From: Pseudomonas wayambapalatensis
GTDB taxonomy: Bacteria > Pseudomonadota > Gammaproteobacteria > Pseudomonadales > Pseudomonadaceae
Length of the DNA: 64,000 bases
Assembly (NCBI GenBank): GCA_014268975.2
Contig: CP077096.1
Coordinates: 236,001-300,000 of the forward strand
Reading direction: 5' to 3'
Positions 33,702-43,788 of the stretch are shown piece after piece. Within the stretch, counting starts at the first letter, position 1. Each line of letters opens with the position of its first letter. The position numbers and the translations under genes are program-made. The notes under the pieces are model-generated. The model ran no database searches and had not been told where the DNA came from. It saw nothing but the letters and a program-made list of their open reading frames with translations.

Positions 33702-35780
33702 TCACACTTGGCCGTATTGTTGGCCGTGACGCAGCCACCGATCCAGCAGCGGGCTGACATGATCGGGCCAGCGTGCCAGCAATGCCTGTGCGGCGTCGCG
33801 TACCGCGGGCAGCAGGTCGGCGTCACGCATCAGGTCGGCGACCTTGAACTGCAGCAGGCCGGTCTGGCGGGTGCCGAGCATTTCGCCGGGGCCGCGCAGC
33901 TCAAGATCCTTCTCGGCGATGATGAAGCCATCGTTGGTCTCGCGCATGATCCCTAAGCGTTCGCGGCCGATCTGCGACAGTGGCGGGTGATAGAGCAGCA
34001 CGCAATGGCTGACTGCGCTGCCCCGACCGACCCGGCCACGCAACTGGTGAAGCTGGGCCAGGCCCAGGCGCTCAGGGTTTTCGATGATCATCAGGCTGGC
34101 GTTGGGCACGTCCACCCCCACTTCGATCACCGTGGTGGCCACCAGCAGTTGCAGATGGCCGGCCTTGAATTCGGCCATCACTGCGGCTTTTTCCGCAGGC
34201 TTCATGCGCCCGTGGATCAGGCCCACACGCAGCTCGCCGAGCGCGCTGCCAAGCTCTTCGAACGTACTCTCGGCGGCCTGGCAGGTCAGTTCTTCGGATT
34301 CTTCGATCAGGGTGCACACCCAGTAGGCCTGGCGCCCTTCGGCGCAGGCAGCGCGGACCCGCTCGACCACCTCGAAGCGGCGGCTGTCGGCCACCAGCAC
34401 GGTATTGACCGGCGTTCGACCAGGCGGCAGCTCATCAAGAATGGAGGTGTCGAGATCGGCGTAGGCGCTCATGGCAAGGGTACGCGGGATGGGAGTGGCG
34501 GTCATGATCAACTGGTGCGGGCACAGTGTGCCGTTCACACCCTTCTTGCGCAGGGCCAGCCGTTGCTGCACGCCGAAACGGTGCTGTTCGTCGATGATCG
34601 CCAGGGCCAGGTGGCGAAACTTCACTTCCTCCTGGAACAGCGCATGGGTGCCGACCACCATGGGGGCGCCGCCGGCGATCTGCTCCAGCGCACTGGCGCG
34701 GGCCTTGCCCTTGAGCTTGCCGGCCAGCCAGGCGACTTCTATGCCCAAGGGTTCGAGCCAGCGCTTGAAGGTGATGTAGTGCTGTTCGGCGAGGATCTCG
34801 GTAGGCGCCATCAGCGCGACCTGGTAACCGGCCTCCAATGCCTGCAGCGCTGCCAGCGCAGCAACCACGGTCTTGCCGGCACCCACGTCACCTTGCACCA
34901 GGCGCATCATCGGTTCTGGCTGGCTGAGGTCGTAGGCGATCTCGTTGCCGACCCGCTGCTGGGCACCGGTGGGGCTGAATCCGAGGTTGGCCAGGTATTG
35001 TCCGGGCAGGCGGCTGGCCTTGGGCAGCACCGGGGCTCGCAGGGCGCGCAGGCTCTCACGCAGGCGCTGCTGGGAGAGCTGGTGCGTGAGCAGTTCCTCG
35101 AACGCGAGGCGGTGCTGGGCCCAGTGCTGGCCTTCGGCAAGCTCGTCGAGGTCGGCGTCGGCGGGTGGGTTGTGCAGATAGCGAATGGCGTCGTCCAGTG
35201 GCGCCAGGTGATAGTCGCGGGCCAGCTCATCCGGCAGCCAGTCGGGCAGGCTACGCGGGCCGAGCTTGCTCAGGCTGAGCTGGCAGAGCAGGCGCAGACG
35301 CTGCTGGGTGAGGCCTTCGGTGGTCGGGTAGATCGGGGTGAGCGTCTGCTCGACCGGCGGTGGCGGCTCGTCGCCGTTGAGCGCGCGGTATTCCGGATGA
35401 TAGATCTCAAGGCCTGAGGCGCCGGGGCGTGCTTCACCGTAGCAGCGTAGGTGGGTGCCACGCTTGAGGCCTTCTTTCTGCGCGTTGCTGAAGTGATAGA
35501 AGCGCAGGCTCAGCACGCCCGTGCCGTCGCCCAGGCGCACCACCAGGCTGCGGCGCTTGCCCATGGTCACGTCGGCACCGCTGACCACGCCTTCGATCAC
35601 GGCATCCTGACCCGGACGCAGGGCGCCGATCGGTACGACGCGGGTGCGGTCCTGATAGCGCAGTGGCAGGTGGAACAGCAAGTCCTGCAGGCTTTCCAGG
35701 CCGACCTTGGCGAGCTTTTCCGCCATGGCCTCGCCGACGCCCTTGAGCTCTGTGACCGGGACCTTCGACAACTCCGTCAT
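33702..35780 (-). CDS. recG: ATP-dependent DNA helicase RecG
   Basis: 692 residues, the usual RecG size. The N-terminal wedge domain (residues about 1-160) includes an OB fold (DAVIEGVVSGADVTMGKRRSLVVRLGDGTG). Helicase motifs follow: GDVGAGKTVVAALAALQ (Walker A), APTEILAEQH (Ia), IDEQHRFGVQQR (DEQH box), TATPIPRTLAM (III), and C-terminal motifs ATTVIEVGVDVPNASLMIIE and QLRGRVGRGS. It remodels stalled replication forks and branched recombination intermediates. It lies 4 bases after the oxyR stop, so recG follows oxyR in one transcript, an arrangement common in pseudomonads. Confidence 0.97.
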   Translation of the reverse strand: MTELSKVPVTELKGVGEAMAEKLAKVGLESLQDLLFHLPLRYQDRTRVVPIGALRPGQDAVIEGVVSGADVTMGKRRSLVVRLGDGTGVLSLRFYHFSNAQKEGLKRGTHLRCYGEARPGASGLEIYHPEYRALNGDEPPPPVEQTLTPIYPTTEGLTQQRLRLLCQLSLSKLGPRSLPDWLPDELARDYHLAPLDDAIRYLHNPPADADLDELAEGQHWAQHRLAFEELLTHQLSQQRLRESLRALRAPVLPKASRLPGQYLANLGFSPTGAQQRVGNEIAYDLSQPEPMMRLVQGDVGAGKTVVAALAALQALEAGYQVALMAPTEILAEQHYITFKRWLEPLGIEVAWLAGKLKGKARASALEQIAGGAPMVVGTHALFQEEVKFRHLALAIIDEQHRFGVQQRLALRKKGVNGTLCPHQLIMTATPIPRTLAMSAYADLDTSILDELPPGRTPVNTVLVADSRRFEVVERVRAACAEGRQAYWVCTLIEESEELTCQAAESTFEELGSALGELRVGLIHGRMKPAEKAAVMAEFKAGHLQLLVATTVIEVGVDVPNASLMIIENPERLGLAQLHQLRGRVGRGSAVSHCVLLYHPPLSQIGRERLGIMRETNDGFIIAEKDLELRGPGEMLGTRQTGLLQFKVADLMRDADLLPAVRDAAQALLARWPDHVSPLLDRWLRHGQQYGQV

Positions 35781-35784
35781 GGCA

Positions 35785-36711
35785 TCAGGCCGGCTGTGGC
35801 GCAGGCGCCTTGGCGACCGAACAGAGGCGGATCGAGTCGGCGAGGATCTCGATGGCCTTTGGCCGTGGGAAGCTGGCGCGCCAGGCGATGGCCACGGTTC
35901 GGAACGGTGCAGGCGCTGTCAGTGGACGCACTTCGATGACGCCCGGGGCGTAGTGATGGCTGTGCACCGCCGACAACGGCAGGATCGAAACACCCAGGCC
36001 CGAGGCGACCATATGACGGATGGTCTCCAGCGAGCTGGATTCGACCGTGGTGTGCTTCGAAGCATCGTTACCCTTGTTCAACGTCGGGCAGGCTTCGAGC
36101 ACCTGGTCGCGGAAGCAGTGACCCTCGCCAAGCAGCAGCAGGCTCTTGTCGTTGAGCAAGGCGGTGTCGATGGTCTTCTTGGCGGTCCAGGGGTGGTCGG
36201 CCGGCATCAGCGCACAGAACGGCTCATCGTACAGCGGCAGCGTCAGCACGTCGGCCTCGTTGAACGGCAGCGCGATGATCACCGCGTCCAGTTCGCCGTT
36301 GCGCAGTTTCTCACGCAGCACGTGGGTGAAGTTCTCTTCGATGTACAGCGGCATCTGCGGGGCGACCCGGTGCAGCTGTGGAATCAGGTGCGGGAACAGG
36401 TAGGGGCCGACGGTATAGATGGCGCCGACCTTCAGCGGTGCGGTGAGCTGGTTCTTGCCGGCCTGGGCCAGTTCGCGAATGCCCTGGGCCTGCTCGAGCA
36501 CCTTCTGCGCCTGGGCGACGATGCTTTCGCCGACCGGTGTCAGGCGCACGGCGCTCTTGCTGCGTTCGAAGATCAGCACGCCCAGCTCGTCCTCAAGCTT
36601 CTTCACCCCGACCGACAGGGTCGGCTGGCTGACGTGGCAACGCTCGGCGGCGTGGCCGAAGTGCTGCTCCTGAGCGAGTGTGACGATGTAGCGGAGTTCA
36701 GTGAGGGTCAT
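35785..36711 (-). CDS. oxyR: hydrogen peroxide-inducible activator OxyR
   Basis: 308 residues. The N-terminal LysR helix-turn-helix (HFGHAAERCHVSQPTLSVGVKKLEDELG) matches OxyR precisely. The two redox cysteines are C199 and C208 in GEGHCFRDQVLEAC, which form the disulfide that switches the protein to activator. It controls catalase, alkyl hydroperoxide reductase and related genes. The gene is followed by recG 4 bases on, so DNA repair is tied to the peroxide response. Confidence 0.97.
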   Translation of the reverse strand: MTLTELRYIVTLAQEQHFGHAAERCHVSQPTLSVGVKKLEDELGVLIFERSKSAVRLTPVGESIVAQAQKVLEQAQGIRELAQAGKNQLTAPLKVGAIYTVGPYLFPHLIPQLHRVAPQMPLYIEENFTHVLREKLRNGELDAVIIALPFNEADVLTLPLYDEPFCALMPADHPWTAKKTIDTALLNDKSLLLLGEGHCFRDQVLEACPTLNKGNDASKHTTVESSSLETIRHMVASGLGVSILPLSAVHSHHYAPGVIEVRPLTAPAPFRTVAIAWRASFPRPKAIEILADSIRLCSVAKAPAPQPA

Positions 36712-36804
36712 AACGTGCGTCCATGAAGTTGCGGCCCCAGCATAGCGGGTGCAATCGATAGACGCACGTTATCAGACTTGCGGTTTTGTGACAGATGCAA
36801 TGTA

Positions 36805-37539
36805 TCAGCGCTTGTCCAACGAGTAGACGAAGGGCGCCACTACCTCGATCGTGCCATTGTTCAACAACTCCGCAGGCGGCTTGGGTACCGTGCCGGCGCG
36901 GCGGATCATGTCCATCGTCGCGCGGTCCAGTGCAGCACTGCCTGAGCCTCCGGCCAATGAATACGACAGCACCTTGCCTTCGGCATCGACCACGAAGCGC
37001 AGTCGGTTGATCCCTTGCAGGCCACGGCGACGCGCGTCTTCCGGGTACCTCTTGTACTTCGCCAGGTGACGCAGCAGGTCGCTTTGCCACGTCGGCAGGG
37101 CGTTGCTGTTGGAGGCGATACTCGGCTGCGGCGCTGCCGATTTCTGCGGCGGCGCGTTGCTGGGCGCGGTATCGGCCACTTGTTCCTTGGCCGGTGGTTC
37201 GTCCTTCGGCGGCTCAGGCTTTTTCTCGGGCTTGGGCGGCTGGGGCTTGGCCTTCGGCTTGGGCGGCTTCGGGATCGCGATTTTCGGTTTCGGAGCCTCC
37301 ACCAGCTTGGGCAGCGGTGGCTCTTCGACCGGCGCAGGCGGCTGTGGAGCCGCTTTCGGTGGTGGCGGTGGCGCGGGCTCTGGGATCGGCGCCAGCTCGA
37401 CCATCATCGCTGCCGGCGGCAGCTCGATAGCCTGGGGCACCGACCAGTTGAGCGTCAGCACTACGGCGATCACGTGCACACCGAGCACGGCTGCGAGGCT
37501 GCCACCGTAGCGCACCAGGTTGGAGCGCTTGTTCGTCAT
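36805..37539 (-). CDS. tonB: energy transducer TonB
   Basis: 244 residues. Residues about 12-32 form the single membrane helix (GGSLAAVLGVHVIAVVLTLNW) with the S/H residues needed to couple to ExbBD. A proline- and lysine-rich spacer (about 45-130; EPAPPPPPKAAPQPPAPVEEP and KPKAKPQPPKPEKKPEPPK) reaches through the periplasm. The C-terminal domain contains the TonB motif YPEDARRRGLQGINRLRFVVDAEG. It starts inside the last bases of exbD (4-base overlap). The order exbB-exbD-tonB gives a complete iron/siderophore transport energiser. Confidence 0.95.
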   Translation of the reverse strand: MTNKRSNLVRYGGSLAAVLGVHVIAVVLTLNWSVPQAIELPPAAMMVELAPIPEPAPPPPPKAAPQPPAPVEEPPLPKLVEAPKPKIAIPKPPKPKAKPQPPKPEKKPEPPKDEPPAKEQVADTAPSNAPPQKSAAPQPSIASNSNALPTWQSDLLRHLAKYKRYPEDARRRGLQGINRLRFVVDAEGKVLSYSLAGGSGSAALDRATMDMIRRAGTVPKPPAELLNNGTIEVVAPFVYSLDKR

Positions 37540-37964
37540 TTCTTGGCTGCCGTCTCGAGTCCGACCAGACCGACCTTTAGGTAGCCGGCCGCGCGCATGG
37601 TGTTCATCACTTCCATCAGGTCGCCGTAGTCAACACCCTTGTCGGCCTGGAAGAAGATGGTGGTTTCCTTGTCGCCCTTGGTCTTGGCGTCGAGCATCGC
37701 GCCAAGCTGTTCGGGCAGGGGCACCGCGTCATCGCCGACGTACAGCTTCTTGTCGGCCTTGACGCTGACGAACACCGGTTTCTCGGGCCTCGGTGCAGGT
37801 TTTGCGGTCGAGGCCGGCAGGTCGACCTTGATGTCCACCGTCGCCAGTGGTGCGGCAACCATGAAGATGATCAGCAGTACCAGCATCACGTCGATGAACG
37901 GCGTGACGTTGATTTCGTGGTTTTCGGCGAGGTCGTCGCCACCTTCGTTGAGATGCAGGCCCAT
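37536..37964 (-). CDS. exbD: biopolymer transport protein ExbD
   Basis: 142 residues, one membrane helix near residues 22-42. The key aspartate is in NVTPFIDVMLVLLIIFMV. The periplasmic domain follows (VDIKVDLPAST) with a late VGLVGLETAAK tail. It forms the proton channel with ExbB and drives TonB. It begins 3 bases after the exbB stop, and its stop overlaps the tonB start. Confidence 0.96.
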   Translation of the reverse strand: MGLHLNEGGDDLAENHEINVTPFIDVMLVLLIIFMVAAPLATVDIKVDLPASTAKPAPRPEKPVFVSVKADKKLYVGDDAVPLPEQLGAMLDAKTKGDKETTIFFQADKGVDYGDLMEVMNTMRAAGYLKVGLVGLETAAKK

Positions 37965-37967
37965 GGC

Positions 37968-38930
37968 TTACCCCACTTTCACCATGTGCGGGGCGGCGCG
38001 CTCGCCAGCCTGATGGTCCAGGTCACGGCTGACCAGCAGCAGGACCTGCGCCGAGGCGTCGGAGACCTGCGCCTTGTAGCCGGCGATGGAACGGGCGAAG
38101 ACGTTGTAGATGACCACGGCCGGGATCGCGGCGACCAGGCCCAGGGCGGTGGCCAGCAGGGCTTCGGCGATGCCTGGGGCAACGACGGCGAGGTTGGTGG
38201 TCTGGGTCTTGGCGATGCCGATGAAGCTGTTCATGATGCCCCACACGGTGCCGAACAGGCCGACGAATGGCGCGGTGGAGCCGATGGTGGCGAGCACGCC
38301 GGTGCCGCTGCTCATGTTGCGACCGCTGGCGGCGACCAGACGCTCCAGGCGGAAGCTGACACGTTCCTTGATGCCTTCCTTCTCGCGGGCGTTGGCCGAC
38401 AGGCGCATTTCCTCGAGGGCGTCGTGGACCAGGGTGTGGGCCAGGGTGCCTTCCTTGTGGGCGACGCTGCTGGCTTCTTTCAGGCTGGCGGACTTCTTCA
38501 GCAGGGCGATTTCACTGCGCAGGCGACGCTTGGCGCCCATCAGCTCGAAGCCCTTGGCGATCCAGATGGTCCAGGTGATGATGGAGGCGATGACCAGGCC
38601 GATCATCACCGCCTTCACGACGATATCGGCGTTCTTGTACATGCCCCATGGGGACAGGTCGTGGGCCATGCCCAGCGAGGTGTCCTCGACCAGCGCTTCG
38701 CCGTTCTCGTCTGCTGGCGCCTGGGCCTCGGTGGGCTCAGCGGCGTTGGCAGGTGCCTGGCCGGTGGCGGCCGGATCAGCCGGAGCGACTGCCGCAGGAG
38801 GGGTGGCGCCGTTGGCGGCAGGCTCTTCAGCCATGGCGGCCGGGGCCAGCACCAGGCTGAACAGCAGCGCGGCGATGGCGCGCCAGGCGCGCGACGTGGT
38901 TGGCGAAGCGGAAGGTTGAGTACGAGTCAT
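37968..38930 (-). CDS. exbB: biopolymer transport protein ExbB, long N-terminal form
   Basis: 320 residues from ATG 38930. E. coli ExbB has 244; the extra part is a signal-like helix followed by an Ala/Pro-rich periplasmic stretch ([16 protein letters not shown] and later [18 protein letters not shown]). Three further membrane helices hold the proton-channel fold, with [51 protein letters not shown] and [13 protein letters not shown]. The long form is usual for Pseudomonas. It is first in exbB-exbD-tonB. Confidence 0.95.
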   Translation of the reverse strand: MTRTQPSASPTTSRAWRAIAALLFSLVLAPAAMAEEPAANGATPPAAVAPADPAATGQAPANAAEPTEAQAPADENGEALVEDTSLGMAHDLSPWGMYKNADIVVKAVMIGLVIASIITWTIWIAKGFELMGAKRRLRSEIALLKKSASLKEASSVAHKEGTLAHTLVHDALEEMRLSANAREKEGIKERVSFRLERLVAASGRNMSSGTGVLATIGSTAPFVGLFGTVWGIMNSFIGIAKTQTTNLAVVAPGIAEALLATALGLVAAIPAVVIYNVFARSIAGYKAQVSDASAQVLLLVSRDLDHQAGERAAPHMVKVG

Positions 38931-39009
38931 GCTGGCCGGACCTGATGAAGAAAAATAAGGTGGTGTTCTCCATGGCCTCGAGGCGGGCCGAGAACTGATC
39001 AGGGCGCCA

Positions 39010-39050
39010 TTATTGCAAGTAATTCTTGTTAACAAAAGTAATAGAGTAAC
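39010..39050 (-). promoter_or_regulatory. AT-rich palindromic promoter region of exbB, possible Fur site
   Basis: An AT-rich stretch in GC-rich surroundings contains TTGTTAACAA (39027-39036 approx.) flanked by AATT and GTAATA elements, 80-120 bases before exbB. Fur control of tonB operons is well known, but the match to the 19-base Fur consensus is weak. Confidence 0.3.
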
Positions 39051-39122
39051 TTTTTTTACGCCTTGGATAGCCGCTGATCGTCTAATACGGCTAGCCTGGG
39101 TCTTTCGTTATGGAGTGAAGTG

Positions 39123-39974
39123 ATGTCGGATCTGTCCGCGATGATCGTAGGTTGTGGTGATGTAGGCAGCCGCCTGGCCCGGCAACTGCTTGCCCGCGGC
39201 TGGCAGGTGCATGGGCTGCGCCGCACGGTGGGACAACTGCCTGCAGGCGTTCTGCCGGTGGCGGCCGATCTGTCCGACGCCAGTGTTCCTGCCGCCTGGC
39301 CCGAGCGTTCGCCGGACTACCTGGTGTATTGCGTGGCGGCCAGCCAGCACGATGAGGCCGGTTATCGGGCCGCCTATGTCGAGGGTTTGCGCAACGTACT
39401 GGCCTGGTTGGCGCACAAAGGGCAACGCCCGCGCCGCTTGCTGTTCGTGTCCAGCAGCAGTGTCTATGCGCAGCAGAACGGCGAGTGGGTCGAGGAAGGT
39501 GCGGCCACCGAGCCCGAGGGGTATTCGGGGCGGATCATGCTGGAGGCCGAACGCCTGGCGCTCGAGAGCGGGATTCCCGCCAGCGTGGTGCGCCTGACGG
39601 GTATCTATGGTCCCGGCCGCGAATGGCTGCTGAGCCAGGTGCGCCAGGGATACCGGGTGGTCGAGGAGCCACCGCTGTACGGCAATCGCATTCATGCCGA
39701 GGACGCGGCCGGGTTGCTGGCGTTCCTGCTGCAGGCTGACGCGGAAGGCGTGGAGCTGCAGGACTGCTACATCGGTGTCGACGACGATCCAGCCCCGCTG
39801 GCCGAGGTGGTGGCCTGGCTGCGTCAGTACATGGGCGTTACCGAGTGGTCGGACGAGCAGCGCGTGCGCCGCACCGGCAGCAAGCGCTGCAGCAATGCGC
39901 GGGCACGGGCGCTGGGCTGGGTGCCGCAGTATGCGAGCTACAAGGAAGGGTACGCGGCGATCCTGAAAGGCTGA
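39123..39974 (+). CDS. NAD-dependent epimerase/dehydratase family protein (SDR, YeeZ-like)
   Basis: 283 residues from ATG 39123, with GGAG about 9 bases before it. The N-terminal nucleotide fold is MIVGCGDVGSRLARQLLARGW (G-x-x-x-x-G pattern). Later features are LLFVSSSSVYAQQNGEWVEE, typical of the SDR active-site serine region, and VRLTGIYGPGREWLL. The catalytic Y-x-x-x-K is replaced: after EPEGYSGRIMLEAE the tyrosine is present but the lysine four residues on is not, so activity is uncertain. It is monocistronic, divergent from exbB. Confidence 0.85.
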   Translation: MSDLSAMIVGCGDVGSRLARQLLARGWQVHGLRRTVGQLPAGVLPVAADLSDASVPAAWPERSPDYLVYCVAASQHDEAGYRAAYVEGLRNVLAWLAHKGQRPRRLLFVSSSSVYAQQNGEWVEEGAATEPEGYSGRIMLEAERLALESGIPASVVRLTGIYGPGREWLLSQVRQGYRVVEEPPLYGNRIHAEDAAGLLAFLLQADAEGVELQDCYIGVDDDPAPLAEVVAWLRQYMGVTEWSDEQRVRRTGSKRCSNARARALGWVPQYASYKEGYAAILKG

Positions 39975-40012
39975 ACCTGCACACCACCGCCCTTGAGGCT
40001 GGCCGGATACTT

Positions 40013-40157
40013 GTAGGAGCGGGCTCGCCCGCGAACACGGGCGCAGCCCGTGCCAGGCAACGCGGTGTCTCTTTCGCGGGCAAGTCGGGGCGCCGAACTG
40101 CCGTTCCTGCAGAGGGATTGAGCTGGCTGTCAGATTTTCAACAAGCCAGCTGCTCCT
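40013..40157. repeat. REP pair with extended right flank
   Basis: A REP core at about 40013-40035 (TAGGAGCGGGCTCGCCCGC) is followed by a CACGGGC/GCCCGTG hairpin and an inverted, decayed REP copy near 40072-40091. From 40111 to 40157 the right flank (GGGATTGAGCTGGCTGTCAG, then ATTTTCAACAAGCCAGCTG) is a diverged copy of the right arm at 28161-28193. It lies between convergent genes. Confidence 0.7.
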
Positions 40158-40166
40158 GCAAGTGGA

Positions 40167-40898
40167 TCAGTCGCGTTCAAGCACCCACTGCCGCGCGCCA
40201 GCCGCGAGTTCTGGCATTTCGTCGGGCTGCGCGCGGTTGACCGCGCGGAAGATCTCCAGCTTGTCGTCATCACGCTTGAACACCCAGGGGGCGCCGCGTT
40301 GGTCGCGCTCCAGCCAGAGGCTGTCGTTGTCGCCGCCCATGGACGCGCAATCTCCGGCCAGGCACAGGGCGTAACGGTCCAGATCGGGCAGGCCGGTCAC
40401 GCCGCCGTCGTCGGCGAAGCGGACCTTGGCGCCCTGGCCCGGGCCTTCGACGATTTTCCATTCACCGCCCAGGTATGCCTTGTAAAGCGCCTTCTCGAAG
40501 CTGCCGCCCAGTGGGGCGTCGGCCGGTGTCGGGGGCTTGCTGCGCACGAAGGTCTGTTTGGCGCCGGAGGTATCGGTCGTTTGCAATTCGTCGCCGTCGA
40601 GGCTCAATCGCTCGCTCTGGCCGCCTTCGAAATTGGCTTGCCATTGTTTGTCCGCCGCGACGAGGCTGCCCTCGGCGGCTTCGAAGCCATTGCTGTAGCG
40701 AGCTTGCTGGCTGGCGACGTCGATCTTCCATTCGAACACCGGGCCATGGCTGGACAGCGCCTTGCGCAAGCTGTCGCCCTTGACGGCGGCGTCGATGGCA
40801 TCCTGGTTGATCCAGGTGCCGTTGAAATCTTCAGGTTTGTGGCTGGCGCAGCCGCCCAGAAGCAGGGCTGCCAGCGCGAGAGGCAGGGCATGACGCAT
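40167..40898 (-). CDS. predicted lipoprotein of unknown function
   Basis: 243 residues. The signal peptide ends in the lipobox L-G-G-C (MRHALPLALAALLLGGC), with the lipidated cysteine at position 17 and S-H-K following, so outer-membrane sorting is expected. The mature part has no recognised domain; it contains FNGTWINQDAIDAAVK near the start and two later glycine-containing beta-like segments (GGEWKIVEGPGQGAKVRF). The phrase 'G-T-W-I/K-I' resembles lipocalin-like repeats. No function is claimed. It follows ridA, 54 bases downstream. Confidence 0.85.
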   Translation of the reverse strand: MRHALPLALAALLLGGCASHKPEDFNGTWINQDAIDAAVKGDSLRKALSSHGPVFEWKIDVASQQARYSNGFEAAEGSLVAADKQWQANFEGGQSERLSLDGDELQTTDTSGAKQTFVRSKPPTPADAPLGGSFEKALYKAYLGGEWKIVEGPGQGAKVRFADDGGVTGLPDLDRYALCLAGDCASMGGDNDSLWLERDQRGAPWVFKRDDDKLEIFRAVNRAQPDEMPELAAGARQWVLERD

Positions 40899-40952
40899 GG
40901 TGGGAACCTTCAGGAAGGGAAGGCGACAGGCCGGGCGCCTGCCGCCTGGGCA

Positions 40953-41333
40953 TCACTCGATGACGAGGATGGCGTCCATCTCGACTTGCGAGCCCTTGGG
41001 CAGGGCAGCCACGCCGATCGCGGCGCGGGCCGGGTAGGGCTGCTCGAAGTAGCGGCCCATGACCTCATTGACCTTGGCGAAGTGGCTCAGGTCGGTGAGG
41101 AAGATGTTCAGCTTGACGATATCCTTGAACGAACCGCCAGCGGCCTCGGCAACAGCCTTGAGGTTTTCGAAGACTTGCACGGTCTGTGCCTCGAAGCCTT
41201 CAACCAGCTCCATGGTCTTGGGGTCCAACGGAATCTGGCCCGACATGTAGACGGTGTTGCCGGCCTTGATCGCCTGGGAGTAGGTGCCGATGGCGGCAGG
41301 GGCCTTGTCGCTGTTGATGACAGTCTTGGTCAT
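40953..41333 (-). CDS. ridA: RidA family protein (enamine/imine deaminase)
   Basis: 126 residues. The family's conserved residues are present: [15 protein letters not shown] at the start, [10 protein letters not shown], the central [13 protein letters not shown], and the catalytic arginine in [15 protein letters not shown]. RidA hydrolyses reactive 2-aminoacrylate made by PLP enzymes. It is the last gene of a probable rpoZ-spoT-ridA operon, 23 bases after spoT. Confidence 0.94.
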   Translation of the reverse strand: MTKTVINSDKAPAAIGTYSQAIKAGNTVYMSGQIPLDPKTMELVEGFEAQTVQVFENLKAVAEAAGGSFKDIVKLNIFLTDLSHFAKVNEVMGRYFEQPYPARAAIGVAALPKGSQVEMDAILVIE

Positions 41334-41356
41334 GTTGACTCCTTGCGGTTGACGGA

Positions 41357-43465
41357 CTACGCACGCGTTCGGGTGATGCGGACCACGCCGGTCAGGGTGC
41401 GCAGCTTCTTGATCACGCGAGCCAGGTGCACGCGGTCGCGCACGCTGACCACCAGTTGGACCACGCTGACGCGACCGTCGCGCTCATCCATGCTGATCTT
41501 CTCGATGTTGCCGTCGGCGGCGTTGACGCTGCTGGCCAGCAGGGCGATCAGGCCGCGCTGGTGCTCCAGCTCGACGCGCAGTTCGACGTTGAACTCGCCG
41601 GTGACGTCCTTGGCCCAGGAGAGCTGCAGGCACTTCTCCGGGTTGTGCCGGATTTCACTGATGTTGCGGCAGTCTTCCAGGTGGACGACCATGCCCTTGC
41701 CCGCCGACAGGTGGCCGACGATGGGGTCCCCCGGGATCGGCGTGCAGCACTTGGCGTAGCTGAGCACCAGGCCTTCTGTGCCGCGGATCGCCAGCGGGCC
41801 CTCGGGCGATGGCAGTTGCTCGCCTTCGGCCGACAGCAGGCGGCGTGCGACCACGTAGGCCATTCGGTTACCCAGGCCGATGTCTTCGAGCAGGTCTTCG
41901 ACGAGCTCCAGACGGTATTCGGTGAGGATGGCCTGGACGCGCTCGTCGGCGATCTTGTCCAGGCTGCTGTCGAAGCCGGTCAGCACTTTGTTCAGCAGGC
42001 GTTCGCCGAGGCTGATGGATTCGGAGCGTCGCTGCTGCTTGAGCGCATGGCGAATGTGCGTGCGCGCCTTGCCGGTCACCACGAAGTTGAGCCAGGCCGG
42101 GTTCGGGCGTGCGCCCGGGGCGCTGACGATCTCGACCGTCGAGCCACTTTGCAGCGGCTCGGAGAGCGGTGCCAGGCGACGGTTGATGCGGCAGGCGATG
42201 CAGCTGTTGCCGACGTCGGTGTGCACCGCGTAGGCGAAGTCGACGGCCGTGGAGCCTTTGGGCAGCTCCATGATCCGGCCTTTGGGGGTGAAGACGTAGA
42301 CCTCGTCCGGGAACAGGTCGATCTTCACGCTCTCGATGAACTCCAGCGAGTTGCCGGCCCGCTGCTGCAGCTCGAGGATGCCCTTGACCCATTGGCGGGC
42401 GCGGGCGTGGCTGCCCTTGGGCTGCTCTTCCTCGTTCGACTTGTACAGCCAGTGCGCCGCGATGCCGTTATTGGCCATCTCTTCCATTTCGCGGGTGCGG
42501 ATCTGGATTTCGATGGGCACGCCGTGCATGCCGAACAGCGTGGTGTGCAACGACTGGTAGCCGTTGGCCTTGGGAATCGCGATGTAGTCCTTGAAGCGCC
42601 CCGGCAGCGGCTTGTACAGGTTGTGCACGGCACCCAGCACGCGGTAGCAGGTGTCGACCTTGTCTACGATGATGCGGAAGGCGTACACGTCCATGATTTC
42701 GTTGAAGGCGCGGCGCTTGCCGCGCATCTTCTTGTAGATGCCATAGAGGTGTTTCTGTCGGCCGCTGACCTCGCCCTCGATGCCATCCGCGGCCAGGCAG
42801 TTGGCCAGCGAGGTCTCGATCTTGGCGACGATTTCCTTGCGGTTGCCGCGCGCGCTCTTCACCGCTCGGTGAATGAGCGAGGAGCGCATGGGGTGCATGG
42901 CCTTGAAGCCCAGATCCTCGAACTCCACGCGCACGGTGTGCATGCCCAGGCGGTTGGCGATGGGGGCGTAGATCTCGAGGGTTTCCTTGGCGATGCGCCG
43001 GCGCTTTTCGCCGGACAGCACTTCCAGGGTGCGCATGTTGTGCAGGCGGTCGGCCAGCTTGACCAGGATCACGCGGATATCGCGGGCCATGGCCATGGCC
43101 ATCTTCTGGAAGTTCTCGGCTTGCGCCTCGGCCTTGGTCTCGAAGTTCATCTGGGTCAGCTTGCTGACCCCGTCGACCAGCTCGGCGACGGTTTCGCCGA
43201 ACTGCTGGCTGAGAGCTTCCTTGGCGATGCCGGTGTCTTCGATCACGTCGTGCAGCATGGCGGCCATCAGGCTCTGATGGTCCATGTGCATATCGGCGAG
43301 AATGCTGGCGACCGCCAGCGGATGGGTCACGTAGGGCTCGCCACTGCGGCGGCGCTGGCCATCGTGTGCCTGCTCGGCATAGAAATAGGCCCGGCGCACC
43401 AGATTGACCTGGTCGGGGCCCAGATAGGTCGACAGCCGCTCGGCGAGGGCTTCTATACCCGGCAT
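41357..43465 (-). CDS. spoT: bifunctional (p)ppGpp synthetase/hydrolase SpoT
   Basis: 702 residues. The hydrolase domain has H48 in YVTHP and H72-D73 in LHDVIEDTG; the ED pair (E76, D77) needed for hydrolysis is intact. The synthetase domain follows with a conserved [15 protein letters not shown] and [22 protein letters not shown] region. TGS ([26 protein letters not shown]) and C-terminal ACT domains complete the enzyme. It sets alarmone levels in response to starvation. It lies between rpoZ and ridA, as in other gamma-proteobacteria, but gmk is displaced. Confidence 0.97.
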   Translation of the reverse strand: MPGIEALAERLSTYLGPDQVNLVRRAYFYAEQAHDGQRRRSGEPYVTHPLAVASILADMHMDHQSLMAAMLHDVIEDTGIAKEALSQQFGETVAELVDGVSKLTQMNFETKAEAQAENFQKMAMAMARDIRVILVKLADRLHNMRTLEVLSGEKRRRIAKETLEIYAPIANRLGMHTVRVEFEDLGFKAMHPMRSSLIHRAVKSARGNRKEIVAKIETSLANCLAADGIEGEVSGRQKHLYGIYKKMRGKRRAFNEIMDVYAFRIIVDKVDTCYRVLGAVHNLYKPLPGRFKDYIAIPKANGYQSLHTTLFGMHGVPIEIQIRTREMEEMANNGIAAHWLYKSNEEEQPKGSHARARQWVKGILELQQRAGNSLEFIESVKIDLFPDEVYVFTPKGRIMELPKGSTAVDFAYAVHTDVGNSCIACRINRRLAPLSEPLQSGSTVEIVSAPGARPNPAWLNFVVTGKARTHIRHALKQQRRSESISLGERLLNKVLTGFDSSLDKIADERVQAILTEYRLELVEDLLEDIGLGNRMAYVVARRLLSAEGEQLPSPEGPLAIRGTEGLVLSYAKCCTPIPGDPIVGHLSAGKGMVVHLEDCRNISEIRHNPEKCLQLSWAKDVTGEFNVELRVELEHQRGLIALLASSVNAADGNIEKISMDERDGRVSVVQLVVSVRDRVHLARVIKKLRTLTGVVRITRTRA

Positions 43466-43524
43466 GGTTTCACCTCTTGCAGAGGAAGAGGATCGTGTGC
43501 CGCGCGACGTCGACCGGGCATGAA

Positions 43525-43788
43525 TCAGACGGCCTCGTTGTTCTCGTCCTCGAACGCAGCGAACACCGGATCCTCGGTGACGATCTCTTCGGCGGCGATG
43601 AATTCATTGGTCACGATGCCTTCGGCGATTTCGCGCAGGGCGACGACGGTTGGCTTGTCGTTTTCCCACGCCACGCGTGGCTCTTTGCCGCCGGTGGCCA
43701 GTTGGCGGGCGCGCTTGGTCGAGAGCATGACCAGCTCGAAGCGGTTATCCACGTGTTCCAGGCAGTCTTCAACAGTTACGCGGGCCAT
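43525..43788 (-). CDS. rpoZ: RNA polymerase omega subunit
   Basis: 87 residues, normal length. The family core [30 protein letters not shown] is exact, followed by [17 protein letters not shown]. The omega subunit helps RNA polymerase assembly and forms one of the ppGpp binding sites, so its place directly before spoT has functional sense. It is the first gene of the rpoZ-spoT-ridA unit. Confidence 0.97.
   Translation of the reverse strand: MARVTVEDCLEHVDNRFELVMLSTKRARQLATGGKEPRVAWENDKPTVVALREIAEGIVTNEFIAAEEIVTEDPVFAAFEDENNEAV

Noticed and set aside
36805..37400. Repeat or low-complexity element in the tonB region
   Set aside because: The proline/lysine-rich repetition is the normal TonB periplasmic spacer in coding frame.
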